A stretch of 58,226 bases of DNA. Source: Actinobacteria bacterium UBA959 (GTDB lineage Bacteria > Actinomycetota > Actinomycetes > S36-B12 > UBA5976). Below the pieces are notes generated by a model that did not search any database, was not told the DNA's origin, and worked only from the letters and a program-made list of their open reading frames with translations. Shown piece after piece: positions 45,434 through 53,776 of the stretch (position 1 is its first letter; each line of letters starts with the position of its first letter). Made by a program: the position numbers and the translations under genes. The stretch is from NCBI GenBank assembly GCA_002293025.1, contig DBCL01000012.1, positions 20,036-78,261 on the forward strand, read 5' to 3'.

Positions 45434-45921
45434 AGCAGTTGCAACCTTTCAAGCTTAGCTACACCTTGATCGCTAACCTGCTTCAATAATTCTGCCACTT
45501 TGCCAACTCCTGGGATCTCAGCTTCTGGTTCAACTTCAAACCAAGGTTCTAATACAAATCTTCTTTTGGCAGCGCGTGGGTGGGGCAACTCCAAAGATCT
45601 AGAGTGCATAACTAGGTCATCTACTGCAATCAAATCAAGATCTAATGTTCGCGGCCCATTTGCAACCAATCTTTGCCTTAATGCTCTTGATTCAATCTGC
45701 TGCAGATGGTTTAACAAGACTTCTGCTTCTAAGTCACAGTCCAACACAATTATCCCGTTGTAAAAAGATGGTTGATCTAAATTTCCTTGAGGTTCAGTTT
45801 CATAAATACTGGAGGCATGCAGAATTTGGGTTCCACTTAACTTGGCTAGTTCACTCACAGCATCTACTAAATGATCATGTCTATTACCAAGATTTGACCC
45901 TATTGAAATAACAGCTTTCAT
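45430..45921 (-). CDS. folK: HPPK, 6-hydroxymethyl-dihydropterin pyrophosphokinase
   Basis: A 163-residue folate enzyme that pyrophosphorylates hydroxymethyl-dihydropterin. Family motifs are SIGSNLGNRHDHL, ETEPQGNLDQPSFYNG and GPRTLDLDLIAVDDL, the last holding the magnesium-binding aspartates. It overlaps folB by 4 bases. Confidence 0.95.
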   Translation of the reverse strand: MKAVISIGSNLGNRHDHLVDAVSELAKLSGTQILHASSIYETEPQGNLDQPSFYNGIIVLDCDLEAEVLLNHLQQIESRALRQRLVANGPRTLDLDLIAVDDLVMHSRSLELPHPRAAKRRFVLEPWFEVEPEAEIPGVGKVAELLKQVSDQGVAKLERLQLL

Positions 45922-46280
45922 GTTCTGCTTCGTTGAATTGTTACCGCCACTGATCGAACCTCAGACTCAAAGGGCGCATTTGGTTTTTGAACGGTAACCT
46001 CAACTGCGTTTATCTGTCCGTAACTTAGACACTTATTTGCAATGTTCTCGGCCAGAGTTTCAATTAACTTAACTTTGGGACCTGTAACAATTGCCACGAC
46101 ATCTGAAACAACTAATCCATAATCAATAGTTTTAGTTAACTCATCAGATATTCCAGCTTGAGAAAGATCAAGCTCTAGAACTAAATCAACAATAAAATCT
46201 TGTCCATTCTCATTCTCGAAGTCAAAGACACCGTGATATCCATATGCTCTAATCCCGGAGATAACAATTCGATCACTCAC
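45918..46280 (-). CDS. folB: Dihydroneopterin aldolase
   Basis: A 120-residue enzyme that converts dihydroneopterin to the hydroxymethyl-pterin used by FolK. RIVISGIRAYGYHGVFDFE carries the conserved tyrosine and the glutamate lies shortly after; the catalytic lysine is in VTVQKPNAPFES. The open frame reaches 46301, but GTG 46280 gives the normal length and has GGAG 6 nt upstream, overlapping folP by 8 bases. Confidence 0.93.
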   Translation of the reverse strand: MSDRIVISGIRAYGYHGVFDFENENGQDFIVDLVLELDLSQAGISDELTKTIDYGLVVSDVVAIVTGPKVKLIETLAENIANKCLSYGQINAVEVTVQKPNAPFESEVRSVAVTIQRSRT

Positions 46281-47097
46281 TGATATCTCCAACCTCATCA
46301 AGTGCTCTAATCACAGATACTGAACCTGCAACATCATGAACTCGCACTGCCCAAACCTTATTAGCCGCTAAATAAGCAGTTACGGCATGAGTTGCCATGT
46401 CTGGGTCCACACCTAAGTCCTTAAGAAATCTCTTGCGCGAAGCCCCTACCAGGACCGGCAAACCTAATCTGGATAAATCCAAGATTGAACTAAGTAATGC
46501 CCAATTGTGTTCGGGTAGTTTTGCGAACCCTAATCCAGGATCAACCACTATCTTTCGCCGATCAATGCCTGCAAAGACAGCTAACTCAACTCGTGCTGCT
46601 AATTCTTCAATCACATCTTCAACAACATTTAGATAATCTGCTTTGGCATACATCTCTTGCGAGTGTCCACGCCAATGCATACAGATGTAAGGGACATCAG
46701 ATTTGGCAACAGCTTCAAACATATCTAGGTCAGCCATGCCACCACTCACATCATTGATAATGGTTGCCCCTGCATCCACTGCAGCTAACGCAACCTCGCT
46801 TCTCATGGTGTCAATTGAGATTACAGTTGATTTATCTAGGGCTTTTATTACGGGAATTACTCTGGCTAACTCTTCTTCGGTAGTAATTCTGTCTGCGCCC
46901 GGCCTGGTGGATTCACCACCAATATCAATGATGTCTGCTCCATCAGTAATTAGTTGTTGAGCATGAGCTATGGCACTTGGTACGTCTAAGTATTTGCCAC
47001 CATCAGAAAATGAATCAGGTGTTACATTTAAAACACCCATTACTAAAGTTCGATCAAGTGATTTGAGATGTTCTGGCAAACCTAAAGGATGCAACAT
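46273..47097 (-). CDS. folP: Dihydropteroate synthase
   Basis: A 274-residue TIM-barrel enzyme that joins pterin and p-aminobenzoate, the sulfonamide target. MGVLNVTPDSFSDGGKY, DIGGESTRPGA and VGASRKRFL are all intact. It starts 2 nt after the folE stop in the folE-folP-folB-folK order usual for actinobacteria. Confidence 0.96.
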   Translation of the reverse strand: MLHPLGLPEHLKSLDRTLVMGVLNVTPDSFSDGGKYLDVPSAIAHAQQLITDGADIIDIGGESTRPGADRITTEEELARVIPVIKALDKSTVISIDTMRSEVALAAVDAGATIINDVSGGMADLDMFEAVAKSDVPYICMHWRGHSQEMYAKADYLNVVEDVIEELAARVELAVFAGIDRRKIVVDPGLGFAKLPEHNWALLSSILDLSRLGLPVLVGASRKRFLKDLGVDPDMATHAVTAYLAANKVWAVRVHDVAGSVSVIRALDEVGDISE

Positions 47098-47099
47098 CT

Positions 47100-47726
47100 T
47101 TAGAAATTTCTGATTAGCCTAAGAGCCTCTGCGCGTGCAGGTTCCTCTTTTAATGCGCCTCGCGCCGTACTGGTAATAGTTTTGGCATTTGTTTTCTTAA
47201 TTCCCCGCATGGACATGCATAAATGCTCACACTCCAGAATCACAATCACACCTGCTGGATCAAGCATCGACTCAAGTGCGTCTGCTATTTGAGTAGTAAG
47301 TCTTTCTTGAACTTGAGGGCGTTTAGCAAATAGATCAACAACACGTGCAATCTTGGAGAGTCCTGTTATCTTGCCAGCAAATCCTGGGAGATAACCAACA
47401 TGAGCTACTCCAAAGAATGGCAACAAGTGATGTTCGCAGACCGAATAAACCTCAATATCTCTAACCAGCACTAGTTCTTCATGACCTAAATCAAATGTGG
47501 TAGTTAGAACTTCAGCTGGTTCTCTGTGTAGTCCACCAAATATCTCTGCATAAGACCTTGCAACCCTACTTGGGGTATTTTTCAAGCCATCACGATCTGG
47601 GTCTTCGCCAATTCCAAGCAATAATTCGCGAACCGCAGCTTCGATTCGTGCAGCATCAAAATTCTTGATGTCTAAATCATCTGAATTCAGACTTACTTTA
47701 TCTATTGGTGAGATGTCTTCAGCCAT
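47100..47726 (-). CDS. folE: GTP cyclohydrolase I
   Basis: A 208-residue type I enzyme that opens GTP to start folate synthesis. The zinc and substrate residues are in SVCEHHLLPFFGVAHVGYLP, RPQVQERLTTQIADAL and CEHLCMSMRG. It follows ftsH by 9 nt without a strong ribosome-binding site. Confidence 0.96.
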   Translation of the reverse strand: MAEDISPIDKVSLNSDDLDIKNFDAARIEAAVRELLLGIGEDPDRDGLKNTPSRVARSYAEIFGGLHREPAEVLTTTFDLGHEELVLVRDIEVYSVCEHHLLPFFGVAHVGYLPGFAGKITGLSKIARVVDLFAKRPQVQERLTTQIADALESMLDPAGVIVILECEHLCMSMRGIKKTNAKTITSTARGALKEEPARAEALRLIRNF

Positions 47727-47735
47727 GCTGACTGC

Positions 47736-49667
47736 TTAACCTTGTACCGAGCCGTTTAGATCTGGTTTTTTTGGCACTACTACAGGCGGTTGGTTACTTG
47801 GGGTGCGTTTTGCTGACCCAGTCCAAGGCTCTCTATGTTCTCTACGCACTAAAGGTTCAAATATCTTTGCTACTTCTTCCTTATCTAGCGTTTCTTTCTC
47901 TAACAGTGCTTCAACTAATGCATCCAGTACTTTTCTATTATCTTCCAGTACTGAATATGCCTCGTGGTGAGCGTTTTCAATCAATTTTCTAACTTCGTCG
48001 TCAATTGCACCGGCAATATCTTCAGAATAATCTCGGTGTTGAGTAAATTCACGGCCAAAAAATGGATCGCTGCCATCCTTGCCATACTTGATTGCACCCA
48101 AACGTTCAGTCATTCCATACTGTGTAACCATTGCGCGTGCCAATGCAGTCGCCTTCTCAATATCGTTGCTAGCACCAGTAGTAGGGTCATGGAAAACCAT
48201 TTCTTCAGCAGCTCTGCCACCAAGCATGTATGCCAACTTATCCAGCATTTCATTTCTAGTTGTCGAATACTTCTCTTGATCTGGTAGGACCATCGTGTAG
48301 CCAAGAGCTCTGCCGCGAGGCATGATCGTAACTTTGTGAACAGGATCGCTCATCGGAAGTGCTGCGGCAACTAACGCATGTCCACCTTCATGATAGGCAG
48401 TAATTAATCGTTCTTTATCATCCATGACCCGAGTTCGCTTTTGTGGACCAGCCATCACGCGATCAATGGCTTCGTCCATCATCTCGTTAGTAACAGTCTC
48501 TAAATTATTACGAGCGGTTAATAGAGCAGCTTCGTTAAGTACATTTGCTAGATCTGCACCAGTAAAGCCAGGAGTTCTACGGGCAACTGCTAATAAGTCC
48601 ACATTTTCAGCCAACGGCTTATTCTTGGCATGCACTTTTAAAATCTGTTCACGTCCAATTAGATCTGGTCGATCTACTGCTATTTGGCGATCAAATCTTC
48701 CAGGGCGAAGAAGTGCTGGATCCAAGATGTCAGGTCTATTCGTAGCCGCAATCATGATCACACCACCACCGTCAGCAAAACCGTCCATTTCAACCAGCAT
48801 TTGATTAAGTGTCTGTTCACGCTCGTCATGACCACCACCAAGACCTGCACCACGCTGCCTACCCACGGCATCAATTTCGTCTATAAAGATGATTGCAGGA
48901 GCATTAGTTTTTGCTTGTTCAAACAAATCACGAACACGGCTTGCACCAACTCCAACAAACATTTCTACGAAATCTGATCCTGAGATAGAAAAGAAAGGTA
49001 CTCCTGCTTCACCAGCAACTGCACGAGCTAATAAAGTCTTACCAGTTCCTGGTGGACCATAAAGCAAAACACCTTTAGGTATTTTTGCCCCAACTTTTTC
49101 AAACTTTGCAGGTGCTGCTAGAAAATCTTTGATCTCTTGCAATTCTTCGAGTGCTTCATCAACTCCAGCTACATCCGTAAACTTAGTTTGAGGCATGTCC
49201 TTGGTAATTTGACGTGCTCGACTCTTTCCAAAACTCATCAATCTGCCGCCACCCTGCATTTGATTCATAAAGAAGAAGAGCAACAAAATAATTAAAGCAA
49301 TTGGAATTAGAGAAACTAGTAGGGAAACTAAGAAGTTTTGTTTTGGAACTTTAACCGTGTATCCGTCAGAGAGTCTGCCAGTATCCACTTGTTCTTGCAG
49401 TTCTTTTTGTAGTTCTAAGCCTTGCCCAGTTACAAAATCAGTCACTGCTTTTTTGCCATCTTTTAATGTGAGCTCTAAGCGTTGCTCAACATCAACAATT
49501 ACTGCACTAGTTACCTGACTACTGCGAATTAATGAAATTGCCTCTGCTGTATCTATTCGAGTTGGGCCAGTAGCACTAGCAACCAAATTACTACCAACTA
49601 ACAAAACCATGGTGCCTATGAGTATCCATAACAAGGGACCACGAAGGGAGCGCTTCTTTTTCTCCAT
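47736..49667 (-). CDS. ftsH: ATP-dependent zinc metalloprotease FtsH
   Basis: A 643-residue membrane AAA+ protease. Two helices (residues 10-30 and about 105-125) flank an extracytoplasmic domain; then Walker A GPPGTGKTLLARA, Walker B IIFIDEIDAVGRQRG, and the zinc motif HEGGH (HExxH, with Gly where Ala is more common). The open frame extends to 49691, but the ATG at 49667 has AGGA 7 nt upstream and begins MEKKKRSLRGP, so I use it. It leads into the fol operon. Confidence 0.95.
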   Translation of the reverse strand: MEKKKRSLRGPLLWILIGTMVLLVGSNLVASATGPTRIDTAEAISLIRSSQVTSAVIVDVEQRLELTLKDGKKAVTDFVTGQGLELQKELQEQVDTGRLSDGYTVKVPKQNFLVSLLVSLIPIALIILLLFFFMNQMQGGGRLMSFGKSRARQITKDMPQTKFTDVAGVDEALEELQEIKDFLAAPAKFEKVGAKIPKGVLLYGPPGTGKTLLARAVAGEAGVPFFSISGSDFVEMFVGVGASRVRDLFEQAKTNAPAIIFIDEIDAVGRQRGAGLGGGHDEREQTLNQMLVEMDGFADGGGVIMIAATNRPDILDPALLRPGRFDRQIAVDRPDLIGREQILKVHAKNKPLAENVDLLAVARRTPGFTGADLANVLNEAALLTARNNLETVTNEMMDEAIDRVMAGPQKRTRVMDDKERLITAYHEGGHALVAAALPMSDPVHKVTIMPRGRALGYTMVLPDQEKYSTTRNEMLDKLAYMLGGRAAEEMVFHDPTTGASNDIEKATALARAMVTQYGMTERLGAIKYGKDGSDPFFGREFTQHRDYSEDIAGAIDDEVRKLIENAHHEAYSVLEDNRKVLDALVEALLEKETLDKEEVAKIFEPLVRREHREPWTGSAKRTPSNQPPVVVPKKPDLNGSVQG

Positions 49668-49754
49668 CTGGGCTTCCTGAATACCTCTCAAGCTATTTGG
49701 GTCTCTAGACCGATTTAGCCTCTAAGCGTAAGCCAAAGCGTAAATACGGGCACC

Positions 49755-50306
49755 TTAGGAGTACATTTTTGGAGATAAAACCGCTACATCTCGTAAGTTG
49801 CGATACTTCTCAGCAAAATCAAGTCCGTAACCCACAACAAAGTCATTTGGTATGTCAAAACCTACAAACTTCACATTAACGGCAACTTTGGCAGCATCAG
49901 GTTTGCGAAGAAGTGTCAATACTTCAACATTTCGTGCTCCACGTGAACGTAAATTTGAAACCAGCCAAGATAAAGTCAAACCACTGTCAATAATGTCTTC
50001 AATAACCAGAACATTTCGATTAACAACGTCTTGATCTAGGTCTTTAATGATTCGAACAACACCACTGGATTTTGTTCCTGAACCATAGGAAGAAACAGCC
50101 ATCCAATCCATTTCAGCGTGACGTTTGAGATGCCGTATGAAATCAGCCATTACAACAACCGCACCCTTTAAAACACCAACCAGAAGTAAATCCTGCCCTT
50201 GATAGTGATCTTCTACTTCCTGGGCTAGTTCTTGAAGTCGTTTTTGAATCTGCGCTTCAGTAAATAGTACGTTTGTAATTTCATCTTTTACTTCTTCAGA
50301 TTTCAT
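49755..50306 (-). CDS. hpt: Hypoxanthine phosphoribosyltransferase
   Basis: A 183-residue purine-salvage enzyme. The PRPP-binding motif VLVIEDIIDSGLTLSW and the loop LVGVLKGAVVVMADF are clear, and the end VGYGLDFAEKYRNLRDVAVL is typical. ATGA overlap with tilS, a pairing widespread in bacteria. An 87-nt gap separates it from the ftsH start. Confidence 0.96.
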   Translation of the reverse strand: MKSEEVKDEITNVLFTEAQIQKRLQELAQEVEDHYQGQDLLLVGVLKGAVVVMADFIRHLKRHAEMDWMAVSSYGSGTKSSGVVRIIKDLDQDVVNRNVLVIEDIIDSGLTLSWLVSNLRSRGARNVEVLTLLRKPDAAKVAVNVKFVGFDIPNDFVVGYGLDFAEKYRNLRDVAVLSPKMYS

Positions 50307-51274
50307 TTGGCTCCCAGAGTTGATTTGCTGATGATAAGTCTTCCAGAATCTCTTCTTACTTCAAACCCGCCAGGCAAATCAACTTCTTTTTGACCATGCC
50401 ATTTGGATACCAATTCATCCACAGCCCAAATGTGCACACTTTGCAAGCTACTGCTTGGGACATGATTATCTAGGAGCCACATCTGAATGACTCTTGTACG
50501 AATTGCTGGATCTTCATCTTGAAGTAACTTGATGTCGAGCTGTCCTGCCTGAATCACCTCGGAAAGGGCTTTTTCTGCCAGTTTGTCTAGGTAGTCAGCA
50601 TCAACTCTTAATAGTTCTGCAGTTCGGTATAGACCGTCAATAACATCTGCACCCAGCTCAGTCTTTAAAGTTGGGATTACTTTGTTTCTAACTCTCACCC
50701 GCAAAAAATTCTCATCACTGTTTGCTGGATCACTAATTGTTGGAACAGAGTCTGATAGTGCCGCATGCACAACTTCCTTAGATAAGTGCATGAGTGGTCT
50801 CAAGTAAACATCTCTCTTAGTTGGGATGCCCGCCAAACTGCGAGCACCAGAACCTCTGACCAAACGCATTAAGACAGTTTCCACTTGATCTTCTTTGGTA
50901 TGCCCTAAGAGAACTGGTGCATTATTGAGCTTGTTAGAAAATTCCAGAAGTGCGGAATACCTTAAATCTCGAGCGACTGACTCTTTGTTTGATTGAGCGC
51001 TAATACCTACCTGTACCACTTCAACTTGTTCAATACCCAAACGCAACAGAGTGTTTTTCACTTGCTTAGCATTCTCTCCAGAATTGGAATGCCACTGATG
51101 ATCAACAACCACACAAGTTACTGACCAATCTCGACGTCGGGATAACTCAAAAGCATTAACAGCCAAAGACATAGAGTCAGGGCCACCGCTACAAGCCACA
51201 ATTAAGTCGCGGCCAACATAGTCCGTTAGGGCTTGATCGATTGCCTGTTGAACCACAAAAACTGGGTTAGTCAT
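50303..51274 (-). CDS. tilS: tRNA(Ile)-lysidine synthetase
   Basis: A 323-residue ATP-dependent enzyme that converts the AUA-decoding tRNA-Ile wobble cytidine to lysidine. The PP-loop VACSGGPDSMSLAVNAF lies near residue 25 and is followed by GHTKEDQVETVLMRLVRGSG. Length suits the shorter actinobacterial form with a reduced C-terminal domain. Weak ribosome-binding site GAGG 9 nt upstream. Confidence 0.94.
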   Translation of the reverse strand: MTNPVFVVQQAIDQALTDYVGRDLIVACSGGPDSMSLAVNAFELSRRRDWSVTCVVVDHQWHSNSGENAKQVKNTLLRLGIEQVEVVQVGISAQSNKESVARDLRYSALLEFSNKLNNAPVLLGHTKEDQVETVLMRLVRGSGARSLAGIPTKRDVYLRPLMHLSKEVVHAALSDSVPTISDPANSDENFLRVRVRNKVIPTLKTELGADVIDGLYRTAELLRVDADYLDKLAEKALSEVIQAGQLDIKLLQDEDPAIRTRVIQMWLLDNHVPSSSLQSVHIWAVDELVSKWHGQKEVDLPGGFEVRRDSGRLIISKSTLGAK

Positions 51275-51452
51275 CGCTTTTTACCTCAACTACTGCTTGG
51301 TATCCCCTGCTGAAGATACGACATCGGTTACTGCTCCCATATCCCAAGCCCAGAACTGGGCCACAGATAGACTCCCACCCCTACGAAACCCTCGCTTTAC
51401 AAGGAGTTCGTGCGGTTTATGAACTTTCTCATAAGCCTTTTCTAGGAGGAAT
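51275..51452 (+). promoter_or_regulatory. Divergent tilS-hppA intergenic region with a palindrome
   Basis: This is the longest gene-free stretch in the window (178 nt). It contains the inverted repeat GCCCAG-AA-CTGGGC at 51348-51361 and ends with AGGAGG 4 nt before the hppA ATG. I see no convincing -35/-10 pair and no riboswitch-like fold. A 72-codon minus-strand frame crosses it but does not look like a gene. Confidence 0.4.
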
Positions 51453-53729
51453 ATGTTCGGCTCAACTTTGGCTGCCGCAAGCACAGATTCGATTGTGTTA
51501 GCTGGCACTAACCAGACTCTTGTTCTGGTGGTCGCAGCAATATCAATACTTGCTTTGGTAATGGCGGTGATTTTTAGACGTGAGGTTCTAGCTTTCGATC
51601 AAGGAACTGCCAAGATGCAAGAAATTGCAAAAGCAGTTCAAGAAGGTGCGTATGCGTACTTAACGCGACAGTTCAAAACTTTAGCCATATTTGTGGTCTT
51701 AGTTTTTGCACTTCTTTACATATTGCCAGGAACTACTGACGTAAAAATTGGCCGATCAATATTCTTCGTTTTTGGAGCAGTTTTCTCAGCAGCAATTGGT
51801 TACTTCGGTATGTCACTTGCAGTTAAAGCAAATGTTCGTGTTGCTGCAGCTGCCCGTGATAGTGGAATTGATCGTGCCACCCGCGTTGCGTTCCGCACTG
51901 GTGGTGCAGTTGGTATGGCAACAGTAGGTCTGGGTCTTTTGGGTGCATCAGTTGTTGTGTTGATGTATCAAGGTGATGCAGCCAAGGTGCTTGAAGGATT
52001 TGGCTTTGGTGCAGCAATGGTTGCGATGTTTATGCGTGTTGGTGGAGGTATCTTTACCAAAGCAGCCGACGTCGGTGCAGACCTTGTTGGAAAAGTTGAA
52101 AAGAATATTCCAGAAGATGATCCGAGAAATGCTGCCACAATTGCAGACAACGTTGGAGACAACGTTGGTGACTGTGCTGGTATGGCCGCAGATCTATTTG
52201 AGTCTTATGCCGTAACACTTGTTGCAGCATTAATTCTTGGTAAGGCAGCCTTCGGTGTAGAAGGCTTGGTCTTCCCGCTCATAATTCCAGCAATTGGCGC
52301 ACTAACTGCCGTTATTGGTGTGTTTATCACCAAGCCTCGTAAGGGCGAAAACGGATTAAAGGCAATTAATCGCGGTTTCGTAATTTCTGCGCTAATTTCA
52401 GCAACATTGTCAACAGTCGCTTCTTATGTCTACTTGCCTGCAACTTTTGCTGAATTTGTGGGAGTTGCAACTGAAATTAGCTCTCTTGATGGAGATCCTC
52501 GTTTAATTGCTACTGTTTCAGTGCTGCTTGGAATCGTGTTGGCAGCAATAATTCTTCGAGTTACGGGTTACTACACCGGCACTGATAAAAAACCTGTCAT
52601 GGATATTGGTAAGACATCACTAACTGGCGCAGCCACAGTGGTGCTTTCTGGTATGGCAATTGGTTTGGAATCTGCAGTCGTAACAGCTCTCATTATTGGT
52701 GCTGCTGTTTATGGTGCATTCCTACTAGGTGGAGCTTCCATTGCGCTTTCTTTGTTTGCAATTGCACTTGCAGGTTGTGGTCTGTTAACAACGGTAGGTG
52801 TAATTGTGGCTATGGACACATTTGGTCCAGTTAGCGATAACGCTCAAGGTATCGCTGAAATGTCTGGCGATGTTCATGGAGAAGGCGCAAAAATCTTGAC
52901 TGAACTTGATGCTGTTGGTAATACCACTAAGGCGATTACTAAGGGTATCGCAATTGCAACTGCTGTACTTGCAGCCACTGCACTCTTTGGTGCTTACCGT
53001 GATGCAATCCAAACTGCAATTGCAGAGGCTGGTGCCAACCTAGATCTGCTAGATGCGTTCAACGTAACTAAGCCAAACTCTTTGTTTGGATTGTTGATTG
53101 GTGTGTCAGTAGTGTTCTTGTTCTCAGCGCTGGCAATCAATGCAGTATCGCGCGCAGCTGGTGCAGTCGTTTATGAAGTTCGTCGTCAATTTAAAGAGCA
53201 TCCTGGAATTATGGATGGCACTGAGCGTCCAGAATACGGAAAAGTTGTAGATATCTGCACTAAAGATTCATTGCGTGAATTAGTAACGCCTGGACTTCTT
53301 GCAGTATTAGCTCCAATTGCAGTTGGTTTCGGCTTGGGTGTAGGCCCACTAGCCGCTTACCTTGCTGGTGCTATTGGTGCTGGAACCTTGATGGCAGTGT
53401 TTCTATCAAATGCTGGTGGAGCGTGGGATAACGCTAAGAAACTAGTTGAAGATGGAGTACATGGTGGCAAGGGTTCAGAAGCACATGCAGCAACTGTTAT
53501 CGGTGACACCATTGGTGATCCGTTCAAGGACACTGCCGGACCTGCAATCAACCCTTTAATCAAGGTTATGAACCTTGTTTCAGTGTTGATTGCTCCATTG
53601 GTAATTAGCATGACTGTTGGTATGGATCCAAATCCTGCCTTACGTTATTCAATTGCAATTGGTGCGGTATTAATCATTCTTGCTTCTATTTGGAATTCAA
53701 AGAGAAAAGAAGTAAGCATCACTGCTTAA
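51453..53729 (+). CDS. hppA: Membrane-bound proton-translocating pyrophosphatase
   Basis: A 758-residue pump with about 16 helices that hydrolyses pyrophosphate and exports protons. The pyrophosphate site DVGADLVGKVEKNIPEDDPR and following NAATIADNVGDNVGDCAGMA are intact, as are AHAATVIGDTIGDPFKDTAGP near the C-terminus. GNTTKA holds lysine at the position that is alanine in potassium-dependent enzymes, so this should be the K+-independent type. Excellent ribosome-binding site AGGAGG. It ends at a shared terminator. Confidence 0.96.
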   Translation: MFGSTLAAASTDSIVLAGTNQTLVLVVAAISILALVMAVIFRREVLAFDQGTAKMQEIAKAVQEGAYAYLTRQFKTLAIFVVLVFALLYILPGTTDVKIGRSIFFVFGAVFSAAIGYFGMSLAVKANVRVAAAARDSGIDRATRVAFRTGGAVGMATVGLGLLGASVVVLMYQGDAAKVLEGFGFGAAMVAMFMRVGGGIFTKAADVGADLVGKVEKNIPEDDPRNAATIADNVGDNVGDCAGMAADLFESYAVTLVAALILGKAAFGVEGLVFPLIIPAIGALTAVIGVFITKPRKGENGLKAINRGFVISALISATLSTVASYVYLPATFAEFVGVATEISSLDGDPRLIATVSVLLGIVLAAIILRVTGYYTGTDKKPVMDIGKTSLTGAATVVLSGMAIGLESAVVTALIIGAAVYGAFLLGGASIALSLFAIALAGCGLLTTVGVIVAMDTFGPVSDNAQGIAEMSGDVHGEGAKILTELDAVGNTTKAITKGIAIATAVLAATALFGAYRDAIQTAIAEAGANLDLLDAFNVTKPNSLFGLLIGVSVVFLFSALAINAVSRAAGAVVYEVRRQFKEHPGIMDGTERPEYGKVVDICTKDSLRELVTPGLLAVLAPIAVGFGLGVGPLAAYLAGAIGAGTLMAVFLSNAGGAWDNAKKLVEDGVHGGKGSEAHAATVIGDTIGDPFKDTAGPAINPLIKVMNLVSVLIAPLVISMTVGMDPNPALRYSIAIGAVLIILASIWNSKRKEVSITA

Positions 53730-53742
53730 TAAGTTACTGAAT

Positions 53743-53776
53743 AAGCGGCCAAAACTAGATTTAGTTTTGGCCGCTT
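53743..53776. terminator. Bidirectional intrinsic terminator between hppA and copD-ctaG
   Basis: AAGCGGCCAAAACTA pairs perfectly over 15 bp with TAGTTTTGGCCGCTT around the loop GATT, followed on the plus strand by TTCTTTT. The 3' arm includes the final codons and stop of the minus-strand gene that ends at 53761, so one hairpin can serve both convergent genes. The U-run is better for the plus strand. Confidence 0.85.

Noticed and set aside
51290..51508. 72-codon minus-strand frame upstream of and overlapping the hppA start
   Set aside because: It overlaps the strong hppA ribosome-binding site and first codons in antisense, has no recognisable family sequence and fits better as the hppA leader region.
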